64,000 nucleotides of DNA from positions 1 to 64,000 of the forward strand of contig NZ_LPWA01000079.1 of assembly GCF_001510895.1 (NCBI RefSeq), read 5' to 3'. Origin of the DNA: Mesorhizobium loti (GTDB taxonomy: Bacteria > Pseudomonadota > Alphaproteobacteria > Rhizobiales > Rhizobiaceae). The notes under the pieces were generated by a model. The model was not told the origin of the DNA, did not search any database, and was given only the letters and a program-made list of their open reading frames with translations. Both the position numbers and the translations under genes were made by a program. How positions within the stretch are numbered: position 1 is the stretch's first letter; every line of letters begins with the position of its first letter. Of the stretch, positions 39,545 to 49,194 are shown in pieces.

Positions 39545-41031
39545 GCCAGATGATCTCCGATCAGGAACTGCAGCGCGCGGTCGAGCCGGATATGCGGCAG
39601 CGAGAGCGTGACGCCTTCGGCCGTGCACTCGAGCTTCGGCGGACGGAACCGCACGAAACGGATTGCCGGCTCGTTGCTTTCAGCTTCCGGCCCGGGGCCT
39701 TTGGCCTGCGGCCCGGGAAGGTCGAACACGGCATCGACCTTTTCCGGCAAGTCACCGGGGAATATGGCGGTTTCGGTCTTGCCGTCGAATGTCTCGCCGT
39801 CGATCGTCTCGCCCTTTAATGGCGTGCCTATGATCACCGGCAATGTCTCGCGGCCTTGCTTGACCGTGCCTTCGCGGGTCGAGCGCACGGCCGCCATGGC
39901 GACGACGTCGACATCGGCGCCGCTGAAGTTCGCCCGTGCTACGGCCCGGTCCGCCAGCCGGCGCACGATCGCCTGCAGCCGGTCGTGGCTTTCGTGGTGC
40001 AACTGGTCGGCCTTGGTCGCCGCCACCAGGATGCGGTCGATGCGCCTCGAAAACAGGTCGGTGACAAAATTACCTCGTCCGGGCCGGAAGCAGGAAAGGA
40101 TTTCGGTGACGGCCCGTTCGAGGTCGGCCATGGCGGCAGGGCCGGCGTTGAGCGCCTGCATGGCGTCGATCAGCACGATCTGGCGGTCGAGGCGGGTGAT
40201 ATGCTCGCGAAAGAACGGTTTTACGACATGCGTCTTGTAGGCCTCGTAGCGCCGCTCCATCATCGCCTGCAACGACCCAGGGCGCCGCCGTTCGGACAAT
40301 TTCATCAGCGGTGCGAAGGTCAGCGCCGGCGAGCCTTCGAGATCGCCGGGCATCAGGAAACGGCCGGGCGGCAAAGTCGAAAGCGCGCGTTCGTCGAGCT
40401 TGCAGGCCTTGAGGTAGGCGGCGAAGCTTTCGGCGAGACGGCGCGCCGTCATCTCGTCGGCGTCGGCGTCCGGGTCGATCGAGGACGCCAATTCCCGCCA
40501 GGCACACGATAGGTCGGACCGCACGGGCAGTGCCGCCAGCTCGACCGCCTCGCGCGAAAAATCGGTGAAGGACTTGCCGAGCAGCGGCAGGTCGAGCAGC
40601 CATTCGCCGGGATAGTCGACGATGTCGACCGACAGCTTTCCCGCCGAGAACAAGCGGTTCCAGCCGGAGGCTGATTCATATTCGATGGTGAGCCGCAGTT
40701 CGGAAATGGCGCGCGTCGAATCCGGCCAGACGCGGTCGTCGACCAGGGCGGCTATATGGTCCTCGTACTGGAAGCGCGGGACGGCGTCGTCCGGCTGCTC
40801 CTCGAGGAAGGCGCGAGCGATGCGGCCCGATTTCTGCGCCTGGAACAGCGGCAGCCGGCCGCCATGGATCAGGTTGTGCACGAGAGCGGAAATGAACACC
40901 GTCTTGCCGGCACGGGAAAGACCGGTGACGCCGAGACGCAGCGATGGGGAGAAGAGCCCCGCGGCGCGGCCCGACAACGTGTCGAGCGCAATTCTCGCCT
41001 CGTCGGTGAAAGTGGTCAGCGATGATGCCAA
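39541..41031 (-). CDS. ycjX: YcjX family P-loop NTPase
   Basis: A 496-residue protein with Walker A GLSRAGKT (residues 37-44) and the DYPGEWLLDLPLLG switch-like segment. Further family motifs are QIVLIDAMQALNAGP and RIDRILVAATKADQLHHESH, resembling a G4 (TKAD) motif, in line with reported GTPase-like architecture. It is translated in an overlapping pair with the downstream DUF697 membrane protein. In E. coli the ycjXF genes belong to the phage-shock region; no psp genes are seen here. Confidence 0.93.
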   Translation of the reverse strand: MASSLTTFTDEARIALDTLSGRAAGLFSPSLRLGVTGLSRAGKTVFISALVHNLIHGGRLPLFQAQKSGRIARAFLEEQPDDAVPRFQYEDHIAALVDDRVWPDSTRAISELRLTIEYESASGWNRLFSAGKLSVDIVDYPGEWLLDLPLLGKSFTDFSREAVELAALPVRSDLSCAWRELASSIDPDADADEMTARRLAESFAAYLKACKLDERALSTLPPGRFLMPGDLEGSPALTFAPLMKLSERRRPGSLQAMMERRYEAYKTHVVKPFFREHITRLDRQIVLIDAMQALNAGPAAMADLERAVTEILSCFRPGRGNFVTDLFSRRIDRILVAATKADQLHHESHDRLQAIVRRLADRAVARANFSGADVDVVAMAAVRSTREGTVKQGRETLPVIIGTPLKGETIDGETFDGKTETAIFPGDLPEKVDAVFDLPGPQAKGPGPEAESNEPAIRFVRFRPPKLECTAEGVTLSLPHIRLDRALQFLIGDHLA

Positions 41032-41094
41032 ATCTGCCTCTGGGTCGCCCGTCAGGGTCCGATATAGGCCTTGAGCAGGGCGTTTGAAATGGTC

Positions 41095-41598
41095 TCAGAG
41101 ACCGGCGGGGGTCAGAAAGGCTTCGAGATAGCCTGTGCCCTGCGCCGCGTCGGCGAGATCACCGGGAAAGCGCACAACGGCGAGGCCCGAGGTCGGAAAG
41201 CCGTGGTTCAGCATGCCGCGCGCGGTCTCGTCGCCATCGCCCGACACCGCCATGGCGAGGTCCTCCGTCATCGGGTTGTGGCCGATCACCAGCAACGAGC
41301 CGGCTCCGCCATTCTTGCGGATGATGTCGAGGTAGCCGGCGGCATCCTCGCTGTAGAGCGTGTCGAAGAACATGATCCGGCCGGTGTCGGTGCGGCCCGC
41401 AAGGCCTTCCAACGTCTGCCGCGCCCGCTTGGCATTGGAGCAAAGCGTGACATCAGGCACATAGTTGCGGGCCCGCATGGCATCGCCCATCGCCTCGGCG
41501 TCGGCCATGCCCGATTCGTCGAGCGGACGATCGAAGTCGCGAACGCCCGGCAACGCCCATCCGGCCTTGGCATGCCTCAACAGATAAAGTCTGCTCAA
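41095..41598 (-). CDS. SixA-type phosphohistidine phosphatase
   Basis: A 167-residue histidine phosphatase with the RHG-type LLRHAKAGW motif (catalytic His near residue 9), CSNAKRARQTLEGL and the second conserved His in VIGHNPMTEDLA. SixA removes phosphate from Hpt domains or the NPr phosphotransferase. The frame is open to an ATG at 41637, but a TTG at 41598 preceded by GAGGATGG gives the family-like start LSRLYLLRHAK and is preferred. It diverges from dksA. Confidence 0.88.
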   Translation of the reverse strand: MSRLYLLRHAKAGWALPGVRDFDRPLDESGMADAEAMGDAMRARNYVPDVTLCSNAKRARQTLEGLAGRTDTGRIMFFDTLYSEDAAGYLDIIRKNGGAGSLLVIGHNPMTEDLAMAVSGDGDETARGMLNHGFPTSGLAVVRFPGDLADAAQGTGYLEAFLTPAGL

Positions 41599-41858
41599 TC
41601 CATCCTCACTGCTGCCAAGCAACGAAAATCCGCCCAAGGCGTTATGGGATTAGCCACGAGAAGCGTCCCATGCACAATGGCCGGCATCGCTCAGCCATAG
41701 CGAATCGTACAGGAATTCGGCTGTGCCCTTACTGTGACAGGGCTCGGCTGTGCTGGCCTCCCCCGCACTAACAATTGCGTGAAACTGTGGCCGATTGCGC
41801 TTGTGCAGCCTTCGGTCCGCGAATATATAGGCGCAAATTGGGTTGTTGGGTGAGTCGA

Positions 41859-42275
41859 ATGAACGATATCGTTACCGCCGATTACGTACCCTCCGAAGAC
41901 GAGCCGTTCATGAACGAACGGCAGAAATCTTACTTCCGCATGAAGCTTATCACATGGAAGAACGACATTCTTCGCGAAGCGCGTGAAACCCTCGAAATCC
42001 TTCAGCAAGAAAACGCCAACCATCCCGACCTAGCCGACCGCGCCTCTTCCGAAACCGACCGTGCCATCGAACTGCGCGCCCGTGATCGCCAGCGCAAGCT
42101 GATCTCGAAAATCGATTCCGCGCTGCAGCGCATCGACGAAGGCACCTACGGCTATTGCGAGGAAACCGGCGAGCCGATCGCGCTGAAGCGGCTCGACGCC
42201 CGACCCATCGCGACGCTGTCGATCGAGGCGCAGGAGCGCCACGAGCGCCGCGAGAAGGTCTACCGCGACGACTGA
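41859..42275 (+). CDS. dksA: RNA polymerase-binding transcription factor DksA
   Basis: A 138-residue secondary-channel factor that works with ppGpp in stringent control. The coiled-coil region carries RASSETDRAIELRARDRQRK, with the tip acidic residues. The C-terminal finger reads GYCEETGEPIALKRLDARPI then ATLSIEAQERHE. Only one of the four zinc cysteines remains, as in cysteine-poor DksA forms, so zinc binding is unlikely. The start at 41859 gives the typical MNDIVTADYVPSEDEPFMNE. A terminator follows at 42303. Confidence 0.95.
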   Translation: MNDIVTADYVPSEDEPFMNERQKSYFRMKLITWKNDILREARETLEILQQENANHPDLADRASSETDRAIELRARDRQRKLISKIDSALQRIDEGTYGYCEETGEPIALKRLDARPIATLSIEAQERHERREKVYRDD

Positions 42276-42302
42276 CGCGGGGCAGGGCAGGCATGAGTTT
42301 GC

Positions 42303-42334
42303 AAAATGGCCGGATGTTCCGGCCATTTTCTTTT
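42303..42334 (+). terminator. Intrinsic terminator of dksA
   Basis: AAAATGGCCGGA, 3-base loop, TCCGGCCATTTT, then CTTTT. It lies 27 bp after the dksA stop and faces the convergent SDR gene. Confidence 0.9.
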
Positions 42335-42369
42335 CGGCCGCCTTTCACAAACTGCAGGTGAGCCGCCGG

Positions 42370-43161
42370 TTATTCGCCCAGCGCACCCATCGACAGGTTG
42401 ACGGTGGTTCCCGTCATCCCGCTTGCCCGATCCGAGGCCATCAAGACCGCCATGCTCGCCACCTCGTCCAGCGCCATGACGCGCTTGGGATGGGTGGTGC
42501 CGGCGAGATAGGCCTGGAATTGGTCCCAGTTCATGCCCGAAGCCTCCGCCTTGACCTCGAAGACATCGCGCATCGTGCTGGTCTCGGGAAGACCGTGCGG
42601 CCGCAGGCCGACCACACGGATGCCTAGCGGCGCGAGTTCGTAGGACAGGTCCCGCGTGAGAGCTTCCTTGGCCGCCTGCGCCGGGCCGTAGCCGCCGTTG
42701 AGCGGGGTCCCGATCCGCGATGGCAGCGCGGTGACGGTCATGATCACCCCGGATTTCTGCGGGATCATATACTTGGCTGCCGTGCGCGCCGTCAGGAAAT
42801 AGGACCTCGTATAGGCCTCGATCGCCAGCGAGAATTGTCCGACGGCCATTTTGGCCAGCGGCACGCCCAATATCGCCGCGTCCGCCACACCGATGGCGTT
42901 GAACGAAATGTCGATACGGCCGGTCTTGTCGACCACCGATTGCAGGTGGGTCTCGACGGTTGGCTCGTCGAGCGCGTCCACCACCGCGGCCTCGGCGACG
43001 CCCCCGGCCCAAACAATGTCTTTCACGGCGGCCTCGACGGGCGCCTTCGTGTGTCCGGTCAGAAAGACCTTGGCGCCCTCGCTTGCATATGCGCGTGCGA
43101 CGGCACCGCCTATCGCGCCGCCGGCGCCGTAGATCACCGCGATCTTGCCCTTTAGCAACAT
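42370..43161 (-). CDS. SDR family oxidoreductase with incomplete catalytic triad
   Basis: A 263-residue SDR. The nucleotide-binding motif is IYGAGGAIGGA and the central strand end is FNAIG (in place of NNAG). The catalytic region reads VTALPSRIGTPLNGGYGPAQ: Tyr158 is kept, but the Ser position is Ala145 and the Lys position (Tyr+4) is Gln162 under an ungapped reading. The C-terminus is GMTGTTVNLSMGALGE. The ATG at 43161 (MLLKGKIAVIYG) is the family-like start. It diverges from the ECF sigma gene across 164 bp, so the sigma factor may control it. Confidence 0.88.
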   Translation of the reverse strand: MLLKGKIAVIYGAGGAIGGAVARAYASEGAKVFLTGHTKAPVEAAVKDIVWAGGVAEAAVVDALDEPTVETHLQSVVDKTGRIDISFNAIGVADAAILGVPLAKMAVGQFSLAIEAYTRSYFLTARTAAKYMIPQKSGVIMTVTALPSRIGTPLNGGYGPAQAAKEALTRDLSYELAPLGIRVVGLRPHGLPETSTMRDVFEVKAEASGMNWDQFQAYLAGTTHPKRVMALDEVASMAVLMASDRASGMTGTTVNLSMGALGE

Positions 43162-43325
43162 GTCCTGTTCCTTTCGATTTTTGCTTACTGGCCGCTCGAG
43201 CGCATCGGCGCGTTGGAGCCGTCCGTTGATAGAGACACCGCCACATCGCAAAACTGGGCGCCGCCCATTTCAGGCCGGGGCCGGTGTCTAAAGGGGATGA
43301 GGCGACAGGAGGCGGGGAGAGCGCG

Positions 43326-44339
43326 ATGACGAGTATGGCCGATCTGATCGAGAAGGCGCGGGCAGGCGATGACGAAGCGTTCCGGGAACTGATTGCGCCG
43401 CATCGACGCGAGCTACAGCTGCATTGCTACCGCATGCTCGGGTCCTTCCAGGATGCGGAGGATGCGCTTCAGGACACGCTGCTGTCGGCCTGGCAGGGTT
43501 TTCACGGCTTCGAAGGGCGCGCCTCGCTGCGCACCTGGCTCTACCGGATCGCCACGAACCGCTGCCTCAACGCCCGGCGCACCGCCAGCCGGCGACCCGC
43601 GAAGGCTTGGGATATCCCCGGCGTCGAACCGCCCCAGCCGACCGGGCTCGGCGAGGTCGTCTGGCTGGAGCCGTTTCCCGACAGCCTGCTTGACGGCGCC
43701 TTCGACGCGCCGCCCGGTCCGGATGCGCTCTACGAGCGGACGGAGTCCATTTCACTGGCCTTCGTCACCGCCATGCAAGTGCTGCCACCGCGCCAGCTTG
43801 CTGTGCTTATCCTGCGCGATGTTCTCGGTTTCAGTGCAAGAGAAGTCGCCGAAATGCTGGATTCGACTGTGGAATCGGCCAACAGCCTTCTCAAGCGGGC
43901 ACGCGCCGGCCTGAAGCGGCGGCCGCCGCCACCGGCCGGCCGCGAACCGGCACCTGTCGCCCATTCAGCGCAGGAGAGGGCGATCGTGGCGAAGTTCGTC
44001 GGAGCCTATCAAGCCGCCGATCTTGATACGCTGGTGACGTTGCTGACCGACGACGTCTTCATTTCGATGCCGCCAATGCCGCTCGAATATCAGGGGCGGG
44101 ATCTCGTGGTTCGTTTCTGCGCCGGCATTTTCGGCGCGGGGCGCAGGTTCGACCTCGTGGCCACAAGGGCCAATGGCCAGCCGGCCTTCGGTGCCTATCT
44201 GCGCGGATCCGACGGTATCAGCCATGGGATCGGCCTCATCGTGCTGACCCTATCCGGGGATCGGATCTGCGCCATGACCAGGTTCGAAAACAGCGTGTTG
44301 CCGTGGTTCGACCTGCCGCGAACGTTTCCACGCCGGTAA
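43326..44339 (+). CDS. ECF sigma factor with C-terminal SnoaL-like domain
   Basis: A 337-residue sigma-70 family protein. Region 2 is HCYRMLGSFQDAEDALQDTL plus LRTWLYRIATNRCLNARR; region 4 is LPPRQLAVLILRDVLGFSAR and EVAEMLDSTVESANSLLKRA. About 130 further residues form a SnoaL/NTF2-like domain (FVGAYQAADLDTLVTLLTDD). This layout is that of the SigG/SigJ-like ECF groups in which the fused domain replaces an anti-sigma factor. No anti-sigma gene is adjacent, in agreement. The ATG at 43326 is 5 bases after GGGGAGA. The divergent SDR is the obvious candidate target. Confidence 0.92.
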   Translation: MTSMADLIEKARAGDDEAFRELIAPHRRELQLHCYRMLGSFQDAEDALQDTLLSAWQGFHGFEGRASLRTWLYRIATNRCLNARRTASRRPAKAWDIPGVEPPQPTGLGEVVWLEPFPDSLLDGAFDAPPGPDALYERTESISLAFVTAMQVLPPRQLAVLILRDVLGFSAREVAEMLDSTVESANSLLKRARAGLKRRPPPPAGREPAPVAHSAQERAIVAKFVGAYQAADLDTLVTLLTDDVFISMPPMPLEYQGRDLVVRFCAGIFGAGRRFDLVATRANGQPAFGAYLRGSDGISHGIGLIVLTLSGDRICAMTRFENSVLPWFDLPRTFPRR

Positions 44340-44370
44340 GCCACTGGCTATCAGGCCGTGTATTGCGGGG

Positions 44371-45080
44371 TCAGCGTTTGTGGCTGGCAAGCTCGCCGAG
44401 AAGTTTGGTCATCTCGTCGTCGAGCGAAGCTTCGCCGCCGGCTTGCTGCTTGCCGGCTTGGGGTGCGACTCGTCCAGCGATGCCTCGAGTTCGTTCATCA
44501 GCGTATCGTCGATCGAGTCGTTGGAGGGCGGCGGCGGGGCATGCCGGACGCTGCCGTTCGTTCCATAGGCAGGCAGCGGCATGACCTTCGCCGTTGGCGG
44601 GCTCGGCGCCACTGGCTTGGGCGGGGAGGTTGTCGTGCGTGGGCGGGCGGGCTCGCCAACCGGAGCCGGCGCCGGCGCCGGTGGTTGTCTCGCCGGTGCT
44701 GGCGCGGGCTGAGGCGCGCGCGGGCGCGGCGTGGCAGCCTGTTGTTGGCCGCTGTCGCCGGTCAGCGCCGGGCGGCGCGGTGCGGCCAGCCTTATGTCGC
44801 GTTCGACCACGACATCGGTCGGGCCGCCGATCAGGATCAGGTGTTCGATATCGTCGCGCCGCACCAGCACCAGCCGCCGGTGGCTGTCGACAGCGGTGGC
44901 ATCCATGACGGCGAGCCGTGTCTTGCGGTTCCTGCCGCCGGCAACGAAGGTGCCGAAGGTCAGGTTGCGGACCACCTTGATAACGAGCAGGACGACGACC
45001 AGCAGGATAAGGGCTGCAAACGTCCACAGGATTGCAGCGACATAACCCGGACCCGCTACACTATCCAGCCACTGTAGCAT
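44371..45080 (-). CDS. FliO-like flagellar biosynthesis protein (frameshifted)
   Basis: A 236-residue protein after repair. One N-terminal membrane helix (ILWTFAALILLVVVLLVIKV) is followed by the FliO-like beta domain (TFVAGGRNRKTRLAVMDATA, RRLVLVRRDDIEHLILIGGP, DVVVERDI). A long Pro/Ala-rich tail and a terminal charged helix (EASLDDEMTKLLGELASHKR) complete it. A single base is missing near 44436. Without repair the frame stops at 44409 and loses the terminal helix, whose quality as coding sequence is the argument for the break. FliO helps assemble the flagellar export gate, but no other flagellar gene is nearby. Confidence 0.72.
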
Positions 45081-45289
45081 CGGTGCACCCAATCGCCGTT
45101 TGTGAGGTGAGGCGACACTAGACCGTTGGGACTAGCGACCGCAAGTTCGCATCACGCATCGTGAACAGTTTGAAACATGAATCGTTGATTTTATCGGACA
45201 TTTGCCGTCTGGGCCTTTTCCGCTACAGGAGAATGTGATTCAACCGGCCGTTCGCGGGTCGGGGCATCGGAATCACGAGCAGGGGGCAC

Positions 45290-47872
45290 ATGGCCAAGGA
45301 AACGCGCGGCGATTTCTATCCGGTACCGATCGTCGACCAAAACACGCGTCCGGGCGCCGTCACCAGGCTCGTCATCTTCATCGTCGTCTTGACCGGCGCT
45401 GCGATCGTCTTCGGGCTGTTTCGCGAACGCCTCGGCGATCCTTTCCTGCTCGGCATGCTGGGCGTGCTCGCCATGATCGGCGTCGGCTTCCTGTTTGCCA
45501 CCGCGATCGGCTTCGTGCAGATCGCTCCGCGCTCGACCGGCGACGAGTTGTCGAAAGCCTTCGTCGATTCGATGTCGCAAGGTCTCCTGGTCACTGACAC
45601 CAAGGGCCGCGTCGTCTACGCCAACCGGGCCTATGCCGACATGACGGGCGCTGCTTCGGCAGCCGACCTCAAGACGGTTGAGGGGCTGCTTTCGGATGTT
45701 CCCGAGGCCTCGATGACCATCTACCGGCTGGCGTCCGGCCTGCGCGACGGCCAGGCCGGCGACGGTGAGTTCCGCCTAGCCCAGTCGATCAAGCCCGGGG
45801 CCGAACCTGGCGCGCGCTGGTACCGTACCCGCGCCCGCGCCTTCAACGTGCCGGGTCAGCGGCTGCCGATGCTTGCCTGGCAGATCGCCGACATCTCGCA
45901 GGAGCGGGCGGAGCAGGAGCGGTTCTTCCTCGACCTGCAAAAGGCGATAGATCATCTCGACCACGCACCGGCCGGCTTCTTCTCCGCCGACCAGGAAGGC
46001 CGCGTGACCTATATCAACGCTACCCTTGCCGAATGGCTGGGCATCGACCTTGCCAGCTTCACCCCGGGCGCGGTGACGCTGCCCGAAATCGTCGCCGGCG
46101 ACGGCATGGCGCTCGTCCGCTCGGTCAAGGCCGATCCCGGCACCACGCGCAATGCCGTCATCGACCTCGATCTTACGACAATGAGCGGCCAGGCACTGCC
46201 GGTCCGTTTCATGCACCGCGTTTCGGCAAGCCGCGAAGGCGTGAACGGGCCGACCCGCACCATCGTGCTCAACCGCACCCAGGGCGAGGATGCTTCCGCC
46301 GACCTGCGCGCCTCGGAGGTCCGCTTCACCCGCTTCTTCAATTCGACGCCCATGGCGATCGCCGGCGTTGACGCCAGCGGGCGCATCCTGCGCACCAACG
46401 CGCCGTTCCTGTCGCTGTTTTCGTCCGTCGTCGACCGCGACGCGGTCGACCGGCGCGTGCGCTTCGAGACCGTAATACATGAGCGCGACCGGCCGGCCTT
46501 CGCTGCCGCTTTCGAAAAGGCGCGGCAGCGGCAGGCCAATATCGAGCCGATCGACTCGCTGCTGCCCGGCAATGACGAGCGCCACATCCGCTTCTACGTC
46601 AACGCTGTCGCCGATGGCGCCAGCGGCGAAGGGGTTGAGGAATCCGCCATCGTCTACGCGGTCGAGACCACTGAGCAGAAAGCGCTCGAAGGCCAGATGG
46701 CGCAGAGCCAGAAAATGCAGGCGGTCGGCCAGCTTGCCGGCGGCATCGCGCACGATTTCAACAACGTGCTCACCGCCATCATCATGGCGTCGGACCTTCT
46801 GCTCACCAACCACCGTCCGTCGGACCCGTCTTTCCCCGACATCATGAACATCAAGCAGAACGCCAACCGCGCGGCGTCGCTCGTCAGGCAATTGCTGGCC
46901 TTCTCGCGCAAGCAGACACTACGGCCGGAAGTGCTCAACCTGACCGATGTGCTTGCCGATCTCCGGATGCTGCTCGCCCGCCTGGTCGGCAATGACATCA
47001 AGCTGAAGATCGATCACGGCCGCGACCTGTGGCCGGTCAAGGTCGACATCGGCCAGTTCGAGCAGGTGGTGGTCAATCTCGCCGTCAATGCGCGCGACGC
47101 GATGCCGACCGGCGGCGACCTCACCGTGCGCACCCGCAACGTCGCCACTGAAGAGTGCAAGTCTTTCGCCTATCGCGAGCTTACCCCGGCTGACTATGTG
47201 CTCGTCGAGGTAGAGGACACTGGCAGCGGCATCGCGCCGGACGTGCTGAAGAAAATCTTCGAACCCTTCTTCACCACCAAGGAGGTCGGCAAGGGCACCG
47301 GCCTTGGCCTCTCGATGGTCTATGGCATCATCAAGCAAACCGGCGGCTTCATATACTGCGATTCCGAGGTCGGCAAGGGGACGGTGTTCCGCATCTTCCT
47401 GCCGCGACACGTCGCGGAGGTGAAGAAGGCGAGCGAGCCTGTCGACACCGCCGCGGTCGCCGCGGTGCCGGCTAAGTCGGCCGATACCGTCAAGGACCTC
47501 TCAGGTTCGGCGACGGTGCTTCTGGTCGAGGACGAGGATGCCGTTCGCATGGGCGGCGTCAGGGCACTGAACTCGCGCGGCTACACAGTCCATGAGGCGT
47601 CGTCCGGCGTCGAGGCGCTGGAGGTCTTCGAAGCCCTCGGCGGCAAGGTCGACATTGTCGTGTCCGACGTGGTGATGCCGGAAATGGATGGGCCGACGCT
47701 GCTCGGCGAGCTACGCAAACGGCAGCCGGACATCAAGTTCGTTTTCGTTTCCGGCTATGCCGAGGACGCCTTCGCCAAAAACCTGCCCGCCGACGCGCAT
47801 TTCGGTTTCCTGCCCAAACCTTTCTCGCTCAAGCAGCTGGCGACCATCGTCAAGGACGTGCTGGAATCCTAA
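45290..47872 (+). CDS. cckA: Hybrid sensor histidine kinase CckA
   Basis: An 860-residue membrane kinase/phosphatase that feeds the ChpT-CtrA phosphorelay controlling the alphaproteobacterial cell cycle. Two membrane helices lie at about residues 29-45 and 51-75. PAS domains follow (about 85-450). HisKA has [18 protein letters not shown] (His488), the HATPase N-box is [10 protein letters not shown] (about 596), with [11 protein letters not shown]. The C-terminal receiver [14 protein letters not shown] carries the phospho-acceptor Asp793 in [12 protein letters not shown]. Length, two short N-terminal helices and the near-canonical HDFNN box are typical of CckA. It diverges from the FliO-like gene. 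Confidence 0.94.
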   Translation: MAKETRGDFYPVPIVDQNTRPGAVTRLVIFIVVLTGAAIVFGLFRERLGDPFLLGMLGVLAMIGVGFLFATAIGFVQIAPRSTGDELSKAFVDSMSQGLLVTDTKGRVVYANRAYADMTGAASAADLKTVEGLLSDVPEASMTIYRLASGLRDGQAGDGEFRLAQSIKPGAEPGARWYRTRARAFNVPGQRLPMLAWQIADISQERAEQERFFLDLQKAIDHLDHAPAGFFSADQEGRVTYINATLAEWLGIDLASFTPGAVTLPEIVAGDGMALVRSVKADPGTTRNAVIDLDLTTMSGQALPVRFMHRVSASREGVNGPTRTIVLNRTQGEDASADLRASEVRFTRFFNSTPMAIAGVDASGRILRTNAPFLSLFSSVVDRDAVDRRVRFETVIHERDRPAFAAAFEKARQRQANIEPIDSLLPGNDERHIRFYVNAVADGASGEGVEESAIVYAVETTEQKALEGQMAQSQKMQAVGQLAGGIAHDFNNVLTAIIMASDLLLTNHRPSDPSFPDIMNIKQNANRAASLVRQLLAFSRKQTLRPEVLNLTDVLADLRMLLARLVGNDIKLKIDHGRDLWPVKVDIGQFEQVVVNLAVNARDAMPTGGDLTVRTRNVATEECKSFAYRELTPADYVLVEVEDTGSGIAPDVLKKIFEPFFTTKEVGKGTGLGLSMVYGIIKQTGGFIYCDSEVGKGTVFRIFLPRHVAEVKKASEPVDTAAVAAVPAKSADTVKDLSGSATVLLVEDEDAVRMGGVRALNSRGYTVHEASSGVEALEVFEALGGKVDIVVSDVVMPEMDGPTLLGELRKRQPDIKFVFVSGYAEDAFAKNLPADAHFGFLPKPFSLKQLATIVKDVLES

Positions 47873-47949
47873 AACAGCTATCGCTTGCACATTACGACGA
47901 CCCTGTCATGATGGTAAACGGGATGGGTCCTATCATGGGGTGGTAGCGC

Positions 47950-48657
47950 GTGACGCCGCACATCGAGGCGGGCAGGGGCGATTATTCCGAAACGGTGCTG
48001 CTGCCGGGCGACCCCGAGCGCGCGCAATGGATGGCTGAAACTTTTCTGGAAGCGCCGCGCTGCGTCAATCGCCGTCGGGGCGCCCTCGGCTTCACCGGCC
48101 GGTTTCGCGGCAAGCCCGTCAGCATCCAGGCAACCGGCATCGGCGTCTCGTCCTTCCTGATCTACGCCCATGAGTTGCTGGACTATCATGAGGCGAGGAC
48201 GCTGATCCGCACCGGCACATGCGGCGCCCTATCGGAGGATGTCCCACTGCGCGGCGTGGTCATTTCCAGCGCCGTGCGCGCCGAGGGAGCAATCAGCGGG
48301 CAGGTCTTCGGGCTGTACCAACCGGCAGGGCCGGACGAGGCGCTGCATGCGCTGGCGCTGCAGCGGGCCGCCGATCTCGGCATCGCCTGCAGCGCCGGAC
48401 TGACCATCTGCAGCGACGTGTTCCACCATCCCGATGGCCGTGCCCGGTTCGACGAGCCAAGGACGCTCGGCGCGCTGGCGGTCGACATGGAAACCAGCGC
48501 GCTCTACCGCATCTCCGCGCAGTTCGGCGCGCGCGCCCTGTCGCTGCTGACCGTGGTCGACCACGTCGTCACGGACGAGCAGACCGACTATTCCGAACGC
48601 CAGGCGCTGTTCACCGACATGACGCGGCTGGCGCTTGAAGTCGCCGTGTCAAGCTAG
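47950..48657 (+). CDS. deoD: Purine-nucleoside phosphorylase, DeoD type
   Basis: Phosphorolysis of purine (deoxy)nucleosides in salvage. The 235-residue protein has the family motifs LLPGDPERAQWMAETF, GIGVSSFLIYAHEL, LIRTGTCGAL and AVDMETSALYRISAQFGA, with VVDHVVTDEQTDYSER near the end, placing it in the hexameric bacterial trimer-of-dimers group rather than the trimeric type. The start is GTG at 47950, behind GGGGTGG. Its last bases overlap the convergent ribbon-helix-helix gene by 4 bp. Confidence 0.94.
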   Translation: MTPHIEAGRGDYSETVLLPGDPERAQWMAETFLEAPRCVNRRRGALGFTGRFRGKPVSIQATGIGVSSFLIYAHELLDYHEARTLIRTGTCGALSEDVPLRGVVISSAVRAEGAISGQVFGLYQPAGPDEALHALALQRAADLGIACSAGLTICSDVFHHPDGRARFDEPRTLGALAVDMETSALYRISAQFGARALSLLTVVDHVVTDEQTDYSERQALFTDMTRLALEVAVSS

Positions 48658-48959
48658 GCAGCTACCTGTTTCAGTGCTGCCGGTTCTTCAGCCGCAGGCC
48701 GGTGATCGCGCAGATAGAGCGCGCAGGTCGTACGGAGCATCGAGGCGAAGTTCGGGATCTGGCCGTTGATCTCGATCGCCTCGTCATAGAGGGTCGAGAT
48801 GAATTTGGGCGTCGTCAGACCCTGGCTCTCGGCGATCTCGTCGAGGAGTGCCCAGAACGTCGCTTCGAGCTGGATGCTGGTCGAATGCCCGTCTATGCGG
48901 ATCGACCTGTTGATCTGCCGGTAGCCTTCCGGATCCTGTCCGGCAAAGACTCTGCACAT
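48654..48959 (-). CDS. Ribbon-helix-helix domain protein
   Basis: A 101-residue small protein. NRSIRIDGHSTSIQLEATFW supplies the DNA-contacting strand and following helix, and LLDEIAESQGLTTPKFISTL the second helix, matching the ribbon-helix-helix group common in rhizobia. A C-terminal helical part with a Cys follows. The start has a strong GGGAGG. No toxin gene is adjacent, so this is more probably a stand-alone regulator than an antitoxin. The roughly 235 bp upstream (48960-49194) holds no other feature I can support. Confidence 0.85.
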   Translation of the reverse strand: MCRVFAGQDPEGYRQINRSIRIDGHSTSIQLEATFWALLDEIAESQGLTTPKFISTLYDEAIEINGQIPNFASMLRTTCALYLRDHRPAAEEPAALKQVAA

Positions 48960-49194
48960 CGTTACCTCCCGTTATTGTTGGTCTTGGGCGCCGGTTGAAC
49001 AGTGGCGCCTCTTGAATACTGCCTGCGCTTCCATTTTCGGCCGCGGAGCCGGCAACGGCAATCAGACTTTCGTCCTCAAAACTAGCGCGACACTAACCGT
49101 TTTCCGGCCGCAGGCGTGGTAATCGGCTGCCACCACCTTTTTTCGCCGGCGCGCATAATCGGATTCAAGAGCACGAAGAGCTGCGGAGTCCGAT

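Noticed and set aside
48654..48959. Ribbon-helix-helix protein as an antitoxin
   Set aside because: No small toxin gene overlaps or flanks it; neighbours are a nucleoside phosphorylase and a VOC protein.
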